Below are positions 1 through 8,866 of a stretch of DNA of 64,000 nt, piece by piece. This stretch comes from Methanocella_A sp049676595 (GTDB lineage: Archaea > Halobacteriota > Methanocellia > Methanocellales > Methanocellaceae). How positions within the stretch are numbered: position 1 is the first letter of the stretch; each line of letters starts with the position of its first letter. Location: NCBI RefSeq assembly GCF_049676595.1, contig NZ_CP187259.1:2666001-2730000 (forward strand), read 5' to 3'. Below the pieces are notes generated by a model, which was not told where the DNA came from, did not search any database, and saw nothing but the letters and a program-made list of their open reading frames with translations. A program made the position numbers and the translations under genes.

Positions 1-2519
1 TGCTGCTCGACTACGCAGACATGGTCAAGATGACCATCGACTACGCTAACACCAGAGGCCACGAGGTGCTGTCCGAAAAGTTCGACTATACCATCGTGGA
101 TGAGTTCCAGGACACCAACCGCCAGCAGTACGAGCTCCTGAAAATTCTGGCCGGAGAACATAAGAAGATTACAGTAGTAGGCGACGTGAACCAGTCGATC
201 TACGGGTTCAGGGGCGCCTACCCGGAGAACATAGACACCTTCAAAGAGGAATACGACCCGGCAATATTTGACCTGACTGAAAACTACCGGTCGACAGACC
301 GCATCCTGCGGACCGCACACCGGCTGGTTAAGAACAATCACGAAGACCCGGCAGAGGCAATGCTCCTGCGAGCCTTCGATGACCGCGAAGGCAATCAGGT
401 CAGAGTTATTAAGACCCTGAACCAGAACGAGCAGGCCCGGCGTATCGTCGAGGAGATCGACCTGCTGCTGGCAGATAGCGTCGCCCCCGAAGAGATCGCA
501 ATATTGTTCAGATCATATTCATCGCTGCGGCCCATTCAAGCTGCGCTCAAGCAGCGGGAAATCCCCTATCAGGTTTCCAGCACCGCAGGCTTCCTGAAGC
601 GCCCGGAAATCCGGACGGCGTTAGCTTATTTATACGTGATCGCCAACCTCGAGATGCCCCGGTATGGAGCGGATCAGCTATGGTATAAGCTGCTGCAGTA
701 CAGGTACGGCGTATCGACGAGAGACATCCACTTACTTTCTGCGGCAGCAAAGCGAGACAGCATTCAGGGAGTGCTGACGGGAAACCTCCCGAGAGGGCTC
801 TCCGAAGACGGCCGGGTCAAGATTTGCCAGTTAGTCGATAAGATCGCAGCACTCCGGGCTTCAGCCAACAAGGTGCTGCCAGATCTGCTACTCGACGTCT
901 ACGAGCTGTCCGGCCTTTCGAGAGAGTTCACCCACGACAACAGCAGCGAAAGCAAAGCTTCGCTCTTGAACCTCAAAGCCCTGCACGACATTGTCACCGG
1001 TTTCCAGGACCTGTACGGCACGGATTTGCAGGGGTTCATCGAATACGTGGAATTGCTGGACGAGATCGGCGACGACGGGGAGCTGCCCCGGCAGGAAAAA
1101 GCCGGCGGCGTGGTACTCAAGACCTGCCACGGCGCCAAAGGCCTGGAATACAGGCACGTCTTCGTCGTGGACCTGGCGAAGGACAAGTTCCCCCTGGCAA
1201 GGGGAGGCAGAGAGCCGCTGGTGCCCGACGAGCTGAACGACCGGTACGCCGACGTGTTCAGCCTGCCCGAAGCGGAGATCGAGGAGGCGCTGAAGGCAAG
1301 GAAGCGGGACTTCAAGCTGAAAGAAGAGCGCAGGCTCGCCTACGTCGCCTTCACCAGGGCCAAAGATCAGCTCTACCTCTGCTTCCCCGCAGCTTACGGA
1401 GAGAGCGAACGCCTGCCCTCACCGTTCATTTCCGAGGCCTGCTACGAGAACCAGCAGGTACACGCGGACATCGATTTCGTAGAGGATACCGACGAAAAGG
1501 CTGCTGTAGCCATGAAGGACAGCGATCTCGACCGGAAGAAGAACGAGATCAAAAGACAGATTCTGTCGCTGATCGACACCGAGCCCGACCTGTCACTGTA
1601 TAATTTATTGTTATACCAGCAGCTCAGCGGCCGCCCAATGCAGATCAGCTGCCCCGAGGCAGCGATGGCCGAAGAGGAAGCCGCAGTCATCCTCGCAGAG
1701 ATCGAGGCGGACATACCCCGGGGTGTGCAGTTCGATCCTAAGGAGAACAGGCTCTCATATTCTGGTTTGAAGACCTACGAAGAGTGCCCGAAAAAGTATG
1801 AGCTGTCATACATCCTGCGCGTCCCGACCCGCATGGATGACTGCGATGGCGAGACACCGGTCAACTTCGGCAGCTTCATCCACAAGACGCTAGAGCTGGC
1901 AGTGAAGAGAAAAATTACGACCAGAGATGCGCTGACAACAATTGCTCAGGAGGCCTCATTGCTCCCGGACTACATCGGCGTCGACATGGCCAGGGCAAAG
2001 GGCATCCTCGACGTCTTCTGGGCGAGGAACAGCGAATCTATCAAGCGCAACGCAGCGACCGAGTACAGCTTCAACTTCGAGATGGACGGCTTCTACTTCA
2101 AAGGAAGCATCGACCGGGTAGACTTAATCGACGGCAGCGGCGACGCGGAGATCATCGACTACAAGACCGGCGGGGAGCCCTCTGCTGAGGACAGGGCACG
2201 ACAGATCACCATGTACATGCTGGCGCTGCAAAGAGATCCCGTGCTCCGGGAAAAAGGGCTGATACCGAGACGTGCGACTTTAGAGTTGCTGGAAGAGGAA
2301 AAGCCCCGGACCTTTGAGCTGTGCGAGGACGGCACCATGAAAAGCGTCGGAAGCAGCTGCAAGGCCATCGAGATCGAGAAGGTCAGGCAGTGGTTCGTCC
2401 AGATGGCGGAGAACATCGCATACGACTACGAGCACGGGTTCGATGTGATCGAAGAGTGCGGACATGTCGGGTATACAGGGAATTGCCCGTATAAGATGTA
2501 CTGCCCGAGATGGGGTTGA
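1..2519 (+). CDS. UvrD/Rep-family helicase fused to a RecB/AddB-like Fe-S nuclease (5' end missing)
   Basis: Superfamily 1 DNA helicase with a C-terminal nuclease, probably for DNA end resection or repair. The frame is open to the window edge and starts just before the Walker B motif (VDEFQDTN), so the Walker A part lies upstream. Motifs GDVNQSIYGFRGA, ENYRS, KGLEYRHVFVVDL and RRLAYVAFTRAK follow the UvrD order. The last third is a PD-(D/E)XK nuclease (SYSGLKTYEECPKKYELSY, then EIIDYKTGG). It carries one Cys before the nuclease core and three at the extreme C-terminus (ECG, NCP, YCPRWG), the pattern of AddB/Cas4-type 4Fe-4S nucleases. The single-chain helicase plus Fe-S nuclease arrangement is clear; a specific name is not. 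A decayed copy of its 3' end lies at 5183-5261. Confidence 0.9.
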   Translation, partial: LLDYADMVKMTIDYANTRGHEVLSEKFDYTIVDEFQDTNRQQYELLKILAGEHKKITVVGDVNQSIYGFRGAYPENIDTFKEEYDPAIFDLTENYRSTDRILRTAHRLVKNNHEDPAEAMLLRAFDDREGNQVRVIKTLNQNEQARRIVEEIDLLLADSVAPEEIAILFRSYSSLRPIQAALKQREIPYQVSSTAGFLKRPEIRTALAYLYVIANLEMPRYGADQLWYKLLQYRYGVSTRDIHLLSAAAKRDSIQGVLTGNLPRGLSEDGRVKICQLVDKIAALRASANKVLPDLLLDVYELSGLSREFTHDNSSESKASLLNLKALHDIVTGFQDLYGTDLQGFIEYVELLDEIGDDGELPRQEKAGGVVLKTCHGAKGLEYRHVFVVDLAKDKFPLARGGREPLVPDELNDRYADVFSLPEAEIEEALKARKRDFKLKEERRLAYVAFTRAKDQLYLCFPAAYGESERLPSPFISEACYENQQVHADIDFVEDTDEKAAVAMKDSDLDRKKNEIKRQILSLIDTEPDLSLYNLLLYQQLSGRPMQISCPEAAMAEEEAAVILAEIEADIPRGVQFDPKENRLSYSGLKTYEECPKKYELSYILRVPTRMDDCDGETPVNFGSFIHKTLELAVKRKITTRDALTTIAQEASLLPDYIGVDMARAKGILDVFWARNSESIKRNAATEYSFNFEMDGFYFKGSIDRVDLIDGSGDAEIIDYKTGGEPSAEDRARQITMYMLALQRDPVLREKGLIPRRATLELLEEEKPRTFELCEDGTMKSVGSSCKAIEIEKVRQWFVQMAENIAYDYEHGFDVIEECGHVGYTGNCPYKMYCPRWG

Positions 2520-2544
2520 ATTTTTATTGTTGCTGATGAGCGGG

Positions 2545-2800
2545 TGAACGTGGACGAACGCTGCGCTGTGCCAGGATCACAGATTACGACAGATGCCACA
2601 GATTGCACAGATATGACTCGATAAGAGTAAGATAGTTGCCCTCCATTTAATTGTATTCGATGACCATCTGTGTAATCTGCGCAATCTGTCAGAATCATCA
2701 GATTCTGCGTAATCTGTGATCTGGCACAGCGCAGCGTTCGTGTTGCTATCGCACGTTATATGAGCAATCAGAAACGCACAGCGCAGCGATCGTCGTGTTG
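2545..2800. repeat. Repeat family A, copy 1: gene-less inverted repeat built of ATCTGTG words
   Basis: The gap after the helicase holds two inverted arms. The left arm (2545-2610) begins TGAACGTGGACGAACGCTG and runs through the core GCTGCGCTGTGCCAGGATCA into CACAGATT words. The right arm (2663-2740) is its complement and ends GGCACAGCGCAGCGTTCG. A further partial unit follows to about 2800. The centre (2611-2662) has no open frame. The same arms flank the gene at 10580-10999 and recur at 31980-32163. Confidence 0.85.
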
Positions 2801-2860
2801 TAGCGTATAGGCTGAGCAAATTGTATAACCCAAAAAATAATGGAGCGGGAGCACACCCGA

Positions 2861-3403
2861 TTATAGTCCCAGTGTTGATTTTATGTTCATCAGCACAGAC
2901 GAGGGCACAGAGTCTAACACGTAGATCATGCCATCGGTGGTCTGGTAGCCCCGGGTGATCTTCACCGAGTCCAGCGCCGTCTGGCCGTTCGAAGTCGTGA
3001 TGAACATCGTCTGGCCGTTGATCATGGTCAGTGCTTTACCTGTGGTCATGTCAGAAGGCATGATCGACCCTTCCATCACCATGCTCCGCATCGTCTTGGT
3101 AGCCATCCCCTTATCAGTCATGAAGCCGTAGACGCTGCTCATATCCAGGCCCATGCGATTCATTGCAGAGTCGCTGGGGATGAAGAGCGTGTGATCCTCG
3201 GTCGCCAGGGTCTTGTCGAGATCGGCAGATTTAATAATCGTATTAGCCATGCTGACGTCGTTCAGGCCCGATAGTGTGCTTGACATGTCCTTGTTCGTCT
3301 TCTCTACGGGGATATTTGCCCCCTGAGCAGCTACGGGAGCAGTGAAGGCCAGCAGAATTGCTGCAAGAGCCAGGATTGCCACGATTTTTCTGGTTTTAAG
3401 CAT
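2861..3403 (-). CDS. Secreted fasciclin (FAS1) domain protein
   Basis: A 180-residue exported protein: charged N-terminus, hydrophobic core and an AAQG-type cleavage site near residue 27, then one FAS1 domain filling the rest. FAS1 landmarks are visible: HTLFIPSDSAMNRM (the F-x-P-t-D-x-A box), the GKALTMINGQ turn, and the C-terminal GMIYVLDSVP. FAS1 domains mediate adhesion or cell-surface interaction; the partner here is unknown. GGTGATAAG directly before the ATG is a plausible ribosome site. A broken paralogue lies at 4496-5029 on the same strand, so the two probably arose by local duplication. Confidence 0.88.
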   Translation of the reverse strand: MLKTRKIVAILALAAILLAFTAPVAAQGANIPVEKTNKDMSSTLSGLNDVSMANTIIKSADLDKTLATEDHTLFIPSDSAMNRMGLDMSSVYGFMTDKGMATKTMRSMVMEGSIMPSDMTTGKALTMINGQTMFITTSNGQTALDSVKITRGYQTTDGMIYVLDSVPSSVLMNIKSTLGL

Positions 3404-3524
3404 CTTATCACCAATGAGAGGACGTACTGACTTCTGTTTAAAATTGCCAGAGATTTAAAGTCGAGTTTGTCCGTTGCCAACGCGAATTTAACAGATTGGT
3501 TTTTACTTGAAGCCCATGAAAAGT

Positions 3525-3645
3525 CTTTGGGAGGCCAGGGAGTACCCGGGAGGTTGGGGAGGATTTTCAAGCTGGGAGGCTAGAGAGGGTCGGAGGTCAG
3601 AGAGGAGGTTCGGGAGTGTGGAAAGGTCAGAGAGGATAAGTTCTT
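3525..3645. repeat. Repeat family E, solo left arm (GGGAGGTCAGAGAGG words)
   Basis: Purine-rich tract made of GGGAGG and TCAGAGAGG words. It closely matches the left arm at 29985-30110, including the shared core GATTTTCAAGCTGGGAGG. No matching right arm is found nearby; the tract abuts the family C element that starts at 3678. Confidence 0.75.
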
Positions 3646-3677
3646 AAAAGTGATAATCTCCAGCTTTCGAGCTGCCC

Positions 3678-4430
3678 GGTGTTCTGTCCTTGCAGGGTCT
3701 ATCGTGGGTAGCACAAAAACACGAAAATCTTTTTTAGATGGACACGAAATGCTCGAAGGCTCTAAGTTCACGGCTAAATCACGAATTGCACTAAGACACC
3801 GGTTAAAACTCAAAGGCCACTAAAACACGGTCTAAGAACACGAACAAGTTCCGCTAAAACACTAAGACACCAAGTTAAGACAAACAACCATATCGCCTTA
3901 CTCCTGCCACGACTACTGATACCCTGGGGCTGTGCACGATAGCCATATCTATCATTTTTGTAAAGGTCAGGCACCGTTTACATGAGGCACAGTCGTTTCT
4001 GGAACTTTTTCCGACATGCCGGAATGTTTAACACGACGGACACAACGTACACGACGGACACGACGTTATTCGAATATGATCAGATAGCCAGCCAGTTTAA
4101 TAAAACGTCGTGTACGTCGTGGCCGTCTTGTACGTAGTGTTAACCGATCCGGCATCTGCCCAAAAGTTCCAGGAATAATCGTAATCAGGATACGGGTAAC
4201 GATGGCAACCTCTTCATCAACTGTGTTTTAGTTTGGTGTCTTTGAGCATTCGTGCCACTTGTTCGTGTTTTAAAACCGTGCCCTTCGTGTATTTTGTCGA
4301 TTAATAGTGCCCTTCGGGCAGTTCGTGTTTTAGCCGTGCACCTTAGAGTGTTAGTTTTTTAGTGTCCCTCTAAAAAAATAGTTTAGTGTCTTCGTGCTAC
4401 CCACGATAGCCAAAACAAGGCCAGAACACC
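3678..4430. repeat. Repeat family C element with a family D palindrome nested at its centre
   Basis: About 750 bp without a gene, organised as a long inverted repeat. The outermost arms pair GGTGTTCTGTCCTTG (3678-3692) with CAAGGCCAGAACACC (4416-4430), one mismatch. The next arms pair TATCGTGGGTAGCAC (3700-3714) perfectly with GTGCTACCCACGATA (4394-4408). The interior of both sides is made of AACACGAA / CACTAAGACACC words and their complements. At the centre (3999-4173) lies a second inverted repeat: CTGGAACTTTT and ATGCCGG ends around ACGACGGACACGACG words. Confidence 0.85.
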
Positions 4431-4495
4431 AGACCACCCGTAACACTACAGACACGGGAATATGATCCCACAAATAGCACAGATGGATGCTCCCC

Positions 4496-5029
4496 TCATT
4501 GGCCCGGCATGGAGTCGATTACGTAGATCATGCCGTTGGTAGCCTGTATCGCCCTGGTGATCCTGGCCCCGTCCAGCATGAGCGTGCCATCTTTGCTGCT
4601 GGTGGAAAGCGTCTTGCCGTTCAGCATGGTGATCGTCCTGCCCCGGGCCATTTCGCCGGGCAATACCATACCATTAGTAACAAGGCCCTGCATGACCTGG
4701 TTAGCCGCCCTCATGTCGGTCGTCAGCGCGTTCATCTGGCTCTGGCTCCCTGCGATGTCCCTTACTGCAAAGTTGCCCGGGACTAAAACTGTATGGCTGC
4801 CCCGGTTCAGCTCCCGGTCCATGCCGGCCATTATTATAATTGACCGGGCCGTGATTGCGTTATTCATGCTCAGTAGCATGGTCATGATGTCGCGGTTAGA
4901 GTGTTCAACAGGTATGAGGCCTTACGTGTTGATAATCGTACCTGGTCCCGGAGTAGGTGATATATTCTGCATACCAGAGATTTGCGTGAGTACAGGGGTT
5001 GAGAACGTGAGTGGGATAGCGGCAAGCAT
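4496..5029 (-). pseudogene. Broken fasciclin (FAS1) protein gene
   Basis: Paralogue of the gene at 2861-3403. The intact part (ATG at 4885) encodes 129 residues of FAS1 domain, including HTVLVPGNFAVRD, GRTITMLNGK and NGMIYVIDSMPGQ. Reading further upstream in the same frame gives GLIPVEHSNRDIM, which matches NIPVEKTNKDM of the intact paralogue. A TAA stop at 4922-4924 comes next, then a short hydrophobic segment from ATG 5029 that resembles the end of a signal peptide. Another in-frame stop sits at 5039-5041. The gene therefore seems to have lost its export signal. A sequencing error cannot be excluded, and a shorter cytoplasmic protein is the alternative. Confidence 0.6.
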
Positions 5030-5182
5030 AGTAGTTGCTTAGAGTTTACTAAATATGCTCATCAATACCATATAGAGGAAATCTCCTGACGCGGGTTTAA
5101 GATTATTAAAGGATTCAGGCCAAGTTTGCCGGTATAGTTCCTATTTCAAATAAGATTGGATGATAGAAAGAAAGCCATAATT

Positions 5183-5261
5183 TGTGATTGAGGAATGCGG
5201 GCAGATGAGAGATCAGGGAATTGCCGAGATAAGATGTATTGCCCCAAGGTGGGGGTAGAAA
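5183..5261 (+). pseudogene. Relic of the helicase/nuclease 3' end
   Basis: The sequence aligns with the last ~80 bases of the helicase CDS (2443-2519). Shared words are GTGATTGAGGAATGCGG (helicase GTGATCGAAGAGTGCGG), AGGGAATTGCC, ATAAGATGTATTGCCC and GGTGGGG. In one frame it reads VIEECG and in a shifted frame GNC-DKMYCP, against VIEECG and GNCPYKMYCP in the helicase. Frameshifts separate the two, so it is not functional. It marks a past duplication whose ends enclose the fasciclin pair. Confidence 0.75.
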
Positions 5262-5279
5262 TGAAGCGATAGAGAATAT

Positions 5280-5819
5280 TTAGATATCAATACCAAGGAC
5301 ATAGATAGGTACATGTATCGCACTTCTATAATGAGGCAGATACTTCTCGACTTTTTCAAAAGTTATGGTAGCGCCTCCCCAGTTCATTCCTTTTTCTTTG
5401 TTAACTAATTGCTTTTGAAAATTTTTTGTGGCTACGATATATACGCCAACGTCGATCTTATTTACATTCGAGTAGGAAGCGACTTGGAATTTTAATAGAT
5501 CAATTCCCATGTAAGAGGAATGTGTAAAAGCGACTTCGACCCCAACACGATCTTTATAAAAATCCATTTTTGTGTAAAGATTATTTCCTGAGTCCGATGA
5601 CTCTTCACTATCATTTTCATTATTAAAAATATATGGCTGTCTATCCCAGCCCCTATTAACAAACTTATCATCAAGTAGTTGATTAAAATATTGTTTAGTA
5701 AGTTTACTTGGATCTATGCTTGGATCTGTAAGAATACCTTCAAGTTCTTCTTTCAATGAAAACTTACTATTAAGAATTTGTTCAGCAAATCTATACGAGT
5801 ACTTTTTTAATCGTAACAT
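5280..5819 (-). CDS. BglII/BstYI-like restriction endonuclease homologue
   Basis: A 179-residue protein if started at the ATG at 5819; a TTG lies 15 nt upstream and no clear ribosome site is visible. The segment KMDFYKDRVGVEVAF matches the active-site stretch of BglII-type PD-(D/E)XK enzymes, with Asp (about residue 86) and Glu (about 95). The position two after the Glu, normally Glu or Gln, is Ala, so activity is uncertain. IDVGVYIV is the usual following strand. The gene is strikingly AT-rich against its surroundings, which suggests recent transfer. It lies near another nuclease (5983-6483) and an adenine methylase, so a restriction role is likely but the recognition site is not deducible. 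Confidence 0.65.
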   Translation of the reverse strand: MLRLKKYSYRFAEQILNSKFSLKEELEGILTDPSIDPSKLTKQYFNQLLDDKFVNRGWDRQPYIFNNENDSEESSDSGNNLYTKMDFYKDRVGVEVAFTHSSYMGIDLLKFQVASYSNVNKIDVGVYIVATKNFQKQLVNKEKGMNWGGATITFEKVEKYLPHYRSAIHVPIYVLGIDI

Positions 5820-5982
5820 AGTAAGTATTATCAAATATTTAGCAATCCATAATAAATTTTAGCATATGATAGATTTATTTCCAAATATATGTAAAAATAC
5901 CTAAAACAAATCCAATACACTAAAATATATAGTAAATTAGGGGATCTTAAATTAATAATTTAATGGCTTGAGGATAAGGAGA

Positions 5983-6483
5983 ATGTCAGAGATCATAAAT
6001 CAAGGTGGCTATGCAAATACTGGTGGAAAGACTTTAGAGAAAGCAATAACAGGCCTATTAACTAGTAAAGGTTTCCAAGAAGTACCGTATAGGATCTATA
6101 ATAAAAATCCCTCAAGATTTGGTACAGAAGTGCTATTGAGAGATGCCCCTTATAAAACGATTTATAACCATAATGGCAAAACAGAATTTAAGTTAATTTC
6201 AGAGAAACATAAGTTGTCAATCCGTATTGAATGTAAGTGGCAGCAATCAGGAGGAAGTGTCGACGAAAAATTCCCATATCTGTACCTGAATTGTATAGAA
6301 GCAATGCCTGAAAAGGATATTATAATAATATATGGCGGAAAAGGTGCGAAACAAGGTGCTATAGATTGGTTGAAAAAATCAGCTAAAGATAATAAATACA
6401 TGCTTGGGGATACTGATAGTAAAAATATTCAAGTAATGGATCTTGAGGAATTTTTTGCCTGGGCAAACAAGACTTTCCGATAA
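5983..6483 (+). CDS. PD-(D/E)XK nuclease, probable restriction enzyme
   Basis: A 166-residue protein. The ATG at 5983 is preferred over the TTG at 5968 because GAGG precedes it at a normal distance. The N-terminal GGKTLEKAITGLLTSKGF helix and the strand RIECKWQ followed by GGSVDEKFPYLYLN are typical of small PD-(D/E)XK nucleases: Glu of the helix, then E-x-K of the core. DIIIIYGGKGAK is a following strand. AT-rich like its divergent neighbour at 5280-5819, and convergent with the methylase at 6485, whose 3' end it nearly touches. This nuclease may be the actual restriction partner of the methylase; family knowledge supports a nuclease fold, the pairing is inference. Confidence 0.65.
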   Translation: MSEIINQGGYANTGGKTLEKAITGLLTSKGFQEVPYRIYNKNPSRFGTEVLLRDAPYKTIYNHNGKTEFKLISEKHKLSIRIECKWQQSGGSVDEKFPYLYLNCIEAMPEKDIIIIYGGKGAKQGAIDWLKKSAKDNKYMLGDTDSKNIQVMDLEEFFAWANKTFR

Positions 6484-6484
6484 T

Positions 6485-7426
6485 TTAACCATAATTGGTG
6501 ATAATCAGTTCAAATATTGCCCCTCGTTTTTTTGCATCACAATTAATCATACGGCTTGCCAGAGCTCGGTCAATCCGGTAGCCAGCGTACAGTAGCTCGA
6601 AGAAATCATCAGCCGGGTTCTCATTTTTAGGATCCGAGTTGCTGAGCATGAGAAATGCCTTTCTCTCGTCCATCTCACGGAAATATTTTGCCAGCCTGCG
6701 CTGGTCATCGTCGTCAAACCCGTCTTTTGCATAGCTGGTAAAGCTTGACGTAGTACTGATCGGCCGATATGGGGGATCGAGATAGACCAGTGTGCCGGCT
6801 TCTATATGAGAGGCGGATTTTAAGAAATCACCCAGCTCTATTCGGGTATTTTTGAGAGCATGGCTGACCGCCAGGATGTTTTCAGCACCGCAGATTGACG
6901 GATTTTTATAGCGGCCGAAAGGCACGTTAAACCCGCCCTTGCTGTTTTGCCTGAAAAGGCCGTTGTAGCAGGTCTTGTTTAAAAAGATCATATACGCTAC
7001 CCGGTCAATCCATGCGGTCGAGTATTTTTTATAATTGAAGTTTTCTGCCTGGGAATTATATGCGCTGCGAATAGAGTAGAAAAGCTCTTGCCTTTGCTGC
7101 TCTGTCTTCGAGAGATATTCATCCTCAAGCTCCTTAAGTCGAGAAATCAGCTTTTGCGGGCTCTTCTGTATGGTTTTATAGCCGAGAACCAGCTCGGGAT
7201 TAATATCGTAAAGATAAGCTTCTTTTACCTCGAATCTGCTCTGCAGGTAAAAGAACATCGCGCCGCCGCCGACAAACGGCTCGATATAGCGATCGATGAC
7301 ACCAATATCTATTATTTCTGCAGGCAGCCTTTTGCCAAGCTCATCTAGTAACTGGGTCTTGCCGCCAGCCCATTTTAAGAAAGGCCTGGCATTTACAAGC
7401 TGCTGTTCAGCAAGAGTCACCTGCAT
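6485..7426 (-). CDS. D12-class (Dam/DpnII-type) DNA adenine-N6 methyltransferase
   Basis: Transfers a methyl group from S-adenosylmethionine to adenine N6. Motif I region RPFLKWAGGKTQLLDEL, then YIEPFVGGGAMFFYL, and the catalytic VYLDPPYRPI (DPPY) are all present in the order of the D12 family, whose members often recognise GATC. At about 313 residues it is slightly longer than Dam (278). ATG 7426 was chosen; a TTG exists 12 nt upstream, and neither has a clear ribosome site. Base composition is intermediate between the AT-rich nucleases and the host. It is presumed to protect host DNA from one or both neighbouring nucleases. Confidence 0.88.
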   Translation of the reverse strand: MQVTLAEQQLVNARPFLKWAGGKTQLLDELGKRLPAEIIDIGVIDRYIEPFVGGGAMFFYLQSRFEVKEAYLYDINPELVLGYKTIQKSPQKLISRLKELEDEYLSKTEQQRQELFYSIRSAYNSQAENFNYKKYSTAWIDRVAYMIFLNKTCYNGLFRQNSKGGFNVPFGRYKNPSICGAENILAVSHALKNTRIELGDFLKSASHIEAGTLVYLDPPYRPISTTSSFTSYAKDGFDDDDQRRLAKYFREMDERKAFLMLSNSDPKNENPADDFFELLYAGYRIDRALASRMINCDAKKRGAIFELIITNYG

Positions 7427-7620
7427 GCGTGTAGTCAATTACTTTTTAACTACATTAAGCTTCCCGTTATCCGGTTTGAAAGTTTTCTTACCCCGTCACC
7501 CCCGTCTCTGACCCACGACCGAACCTGCCATAGATTCAAACGAACTCTATTATGTTCCGCTCAATTTCAGAACTATGTTTTAGTCCTCACCGGCAATATC
7601 TGACAACTAAAGGGGGATGG

Positions 7621-8025
7621 ATGGTGAAAACTATCTTAAAAATAGGAATTTTGTTAGCCACCGCGCTGCTATTATTCACCGCGGTAGGCCTTCCAGCCGC
7701 AAACGCGCAGCTGGCAGCAACGTCGTTTGGCTTCCCGCAGATCTTCCACAACGCAGAGGTCACCGCGTTCAATCGGGACATACTAAGCCAGATCGAAAAC
7801 GAAGCCGTAAACATAGATTTCGGCGCCGCCGGCCTGTGCGGCCTCGGGGCTTTCCCGACGATCTCCCAGGTCTCGGAAAGATCCAGCTACGCCGAAAGCA
7901 CCAGCTTCTACCACAGCGAAGAAACCGACGCCATAGGTTACCCGTACGTCAACGTCGGCACCGCCTGCGCCGGCGGACTGCCCTTCGCAGGCCTGCCCTT
8001 CGGCGGATACGGAGGATGGTGCTGA
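7621..8025 (+). CDS. Small secreted protein of unknown function
   Basis: A 134-residue protein. The ATG at 7621 follows AGGGGGATGG at a suitable distance, although the frame is open further upstream. It has a clean signal peptide (MVKTILKIG, then a Leu/Ala/Thr core, ending ANAQ around residue 29). The mature part has two cysteines in the middle and end regions (GLCGLGAF, GTACAGG), a Ser/Glu/Tyr-rich central stretch and a Gly/Leu/Phe-rich tail ending GGYGGWC. No known domain is recognised. An A/T-rich imperfect hairpin with a T run follows the stop. Export is well supported, function is not. Confidence 0.7.
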   Translation: MVKTILKIGILLATALLLFTAVGLPAANAQLAATSFGFPQIFHNAEVTAFNRDILSQIENEAVNIDFGAAGLCGLGAFPTISQVSERSSYAESTSFYHSEETDAIGYPYVNVGTACAGGLPFAGLPFGGYGGWC

Positions 8026-8084
8026 AAAAGAGAGTAAAAACTTTTCTTTTTTATCAACCACAATGCTAGTATCCTAAACTTTCG

Positions 8085-8625
8085 AACCTCAGCGGCACTG
8101 CGCCTTACCTGGACAACCGAAATCAGATGTTCTAACCACGGCGGCACAGCGACACTGAGACAGTGCGATCCGCGACAAGCCGGATGGCAACTAGAACCAC
8201 GGCGGCACGGCTCCCCATCCTGGCAACTGGAGAGCAGATGTTTAAACCACGGCGGCACAGCGACACAGCGACAGTTGTAAACCCGTTAAAGTGAACTATT
8301 TTTCAGTCCACGGCGACACGGAGACAGTGCATTAACCAAAAGCTGCTTACCGAGTAATCATTTCAGCTTGAGTATCTGATCAATAGTATAAAATCCCCAG
8401 GGCCCCATTGAATCCTATCAGGTTTAGCACAATAATTCTGGATAAGGTGGTTGTCTCCGTGCCCCTCGACCCTCCGTGTCGCCGTGGATCATAAAAAAGA
8501 GCTTTGCCATACGGGTGCGCTCTGTCCCCGTGCCGCCGTGCCGCCGTGGTTCAAACATTTTTCCAGGAATGGCGATACAGGGTTGTCTCCGTGTCGTCGT
8601 GCCGCCGTGGTTCAAACATTTGATC
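8085..8625. repeat. Repeat family B, copy 1 (CCACGGCGGCAC words, inverted)
   Basis: The 840-base gap between 8026 and 8866 is mostly this element. Left side: four units of CCACGGCGGCACAGCGACAC-nn-GAGACA type (from about 8137, 8193, 8244 and 8309). Right side: complementary units (about 8453-8489, 8522-8555 and 8581-8620). Innermost units have the shorter form CCACGGCGACACGGAGACA. Short frames across it are repeat artefacts. From 8640 to 8866 only a small hairpin with a twice-repeated ATACTAATTTACA (8780-8792 and 8805-8817) is visible. Confidence 0.85.
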
Positions 8626-8866
8626 TTGCGGCAGTGGTTCGCCACTGCGGAATGGTCTATGAGAAGTAGTTAGCAGGATGTGCGAAGCATGTCGGTGAAG
8701 ATTGTAGGTTAATGGGGGTAATATTGTTTATTGCAGCCACTTTGCATCATCCTGCCAGATAGATGTCCGAATTAACAGCATACTAATTTACATCAGTATG
8801 CACAATACTAATTTACAATAATGTGATATAAAGCTAACGCCTATCGGACCAACCCCTATCTCTGTT

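Noticed and set aside
2545..2800. Insertion sequence with transposase
   Set aside because: No transposase gene or remnant is visible in any of the gene-less repeat copies.
4922..4924. Recoded stop (pyrrolysine or selenocysteine) in the second FAS1 gene
   Set aside because: The codon is TAA, which neither system uses; the site is not an enzyme active site.
6485..7426. Assigning GATC as the methylase target from the frequency of GATC in the window
   Set aside because: GATC is common here, but frequency alone does not identify a target; only family resemblance supports it.
8424..8673. Several overlapping 65-73-residue frames on both strands
   Set aside because: They translate family B repeat words only.
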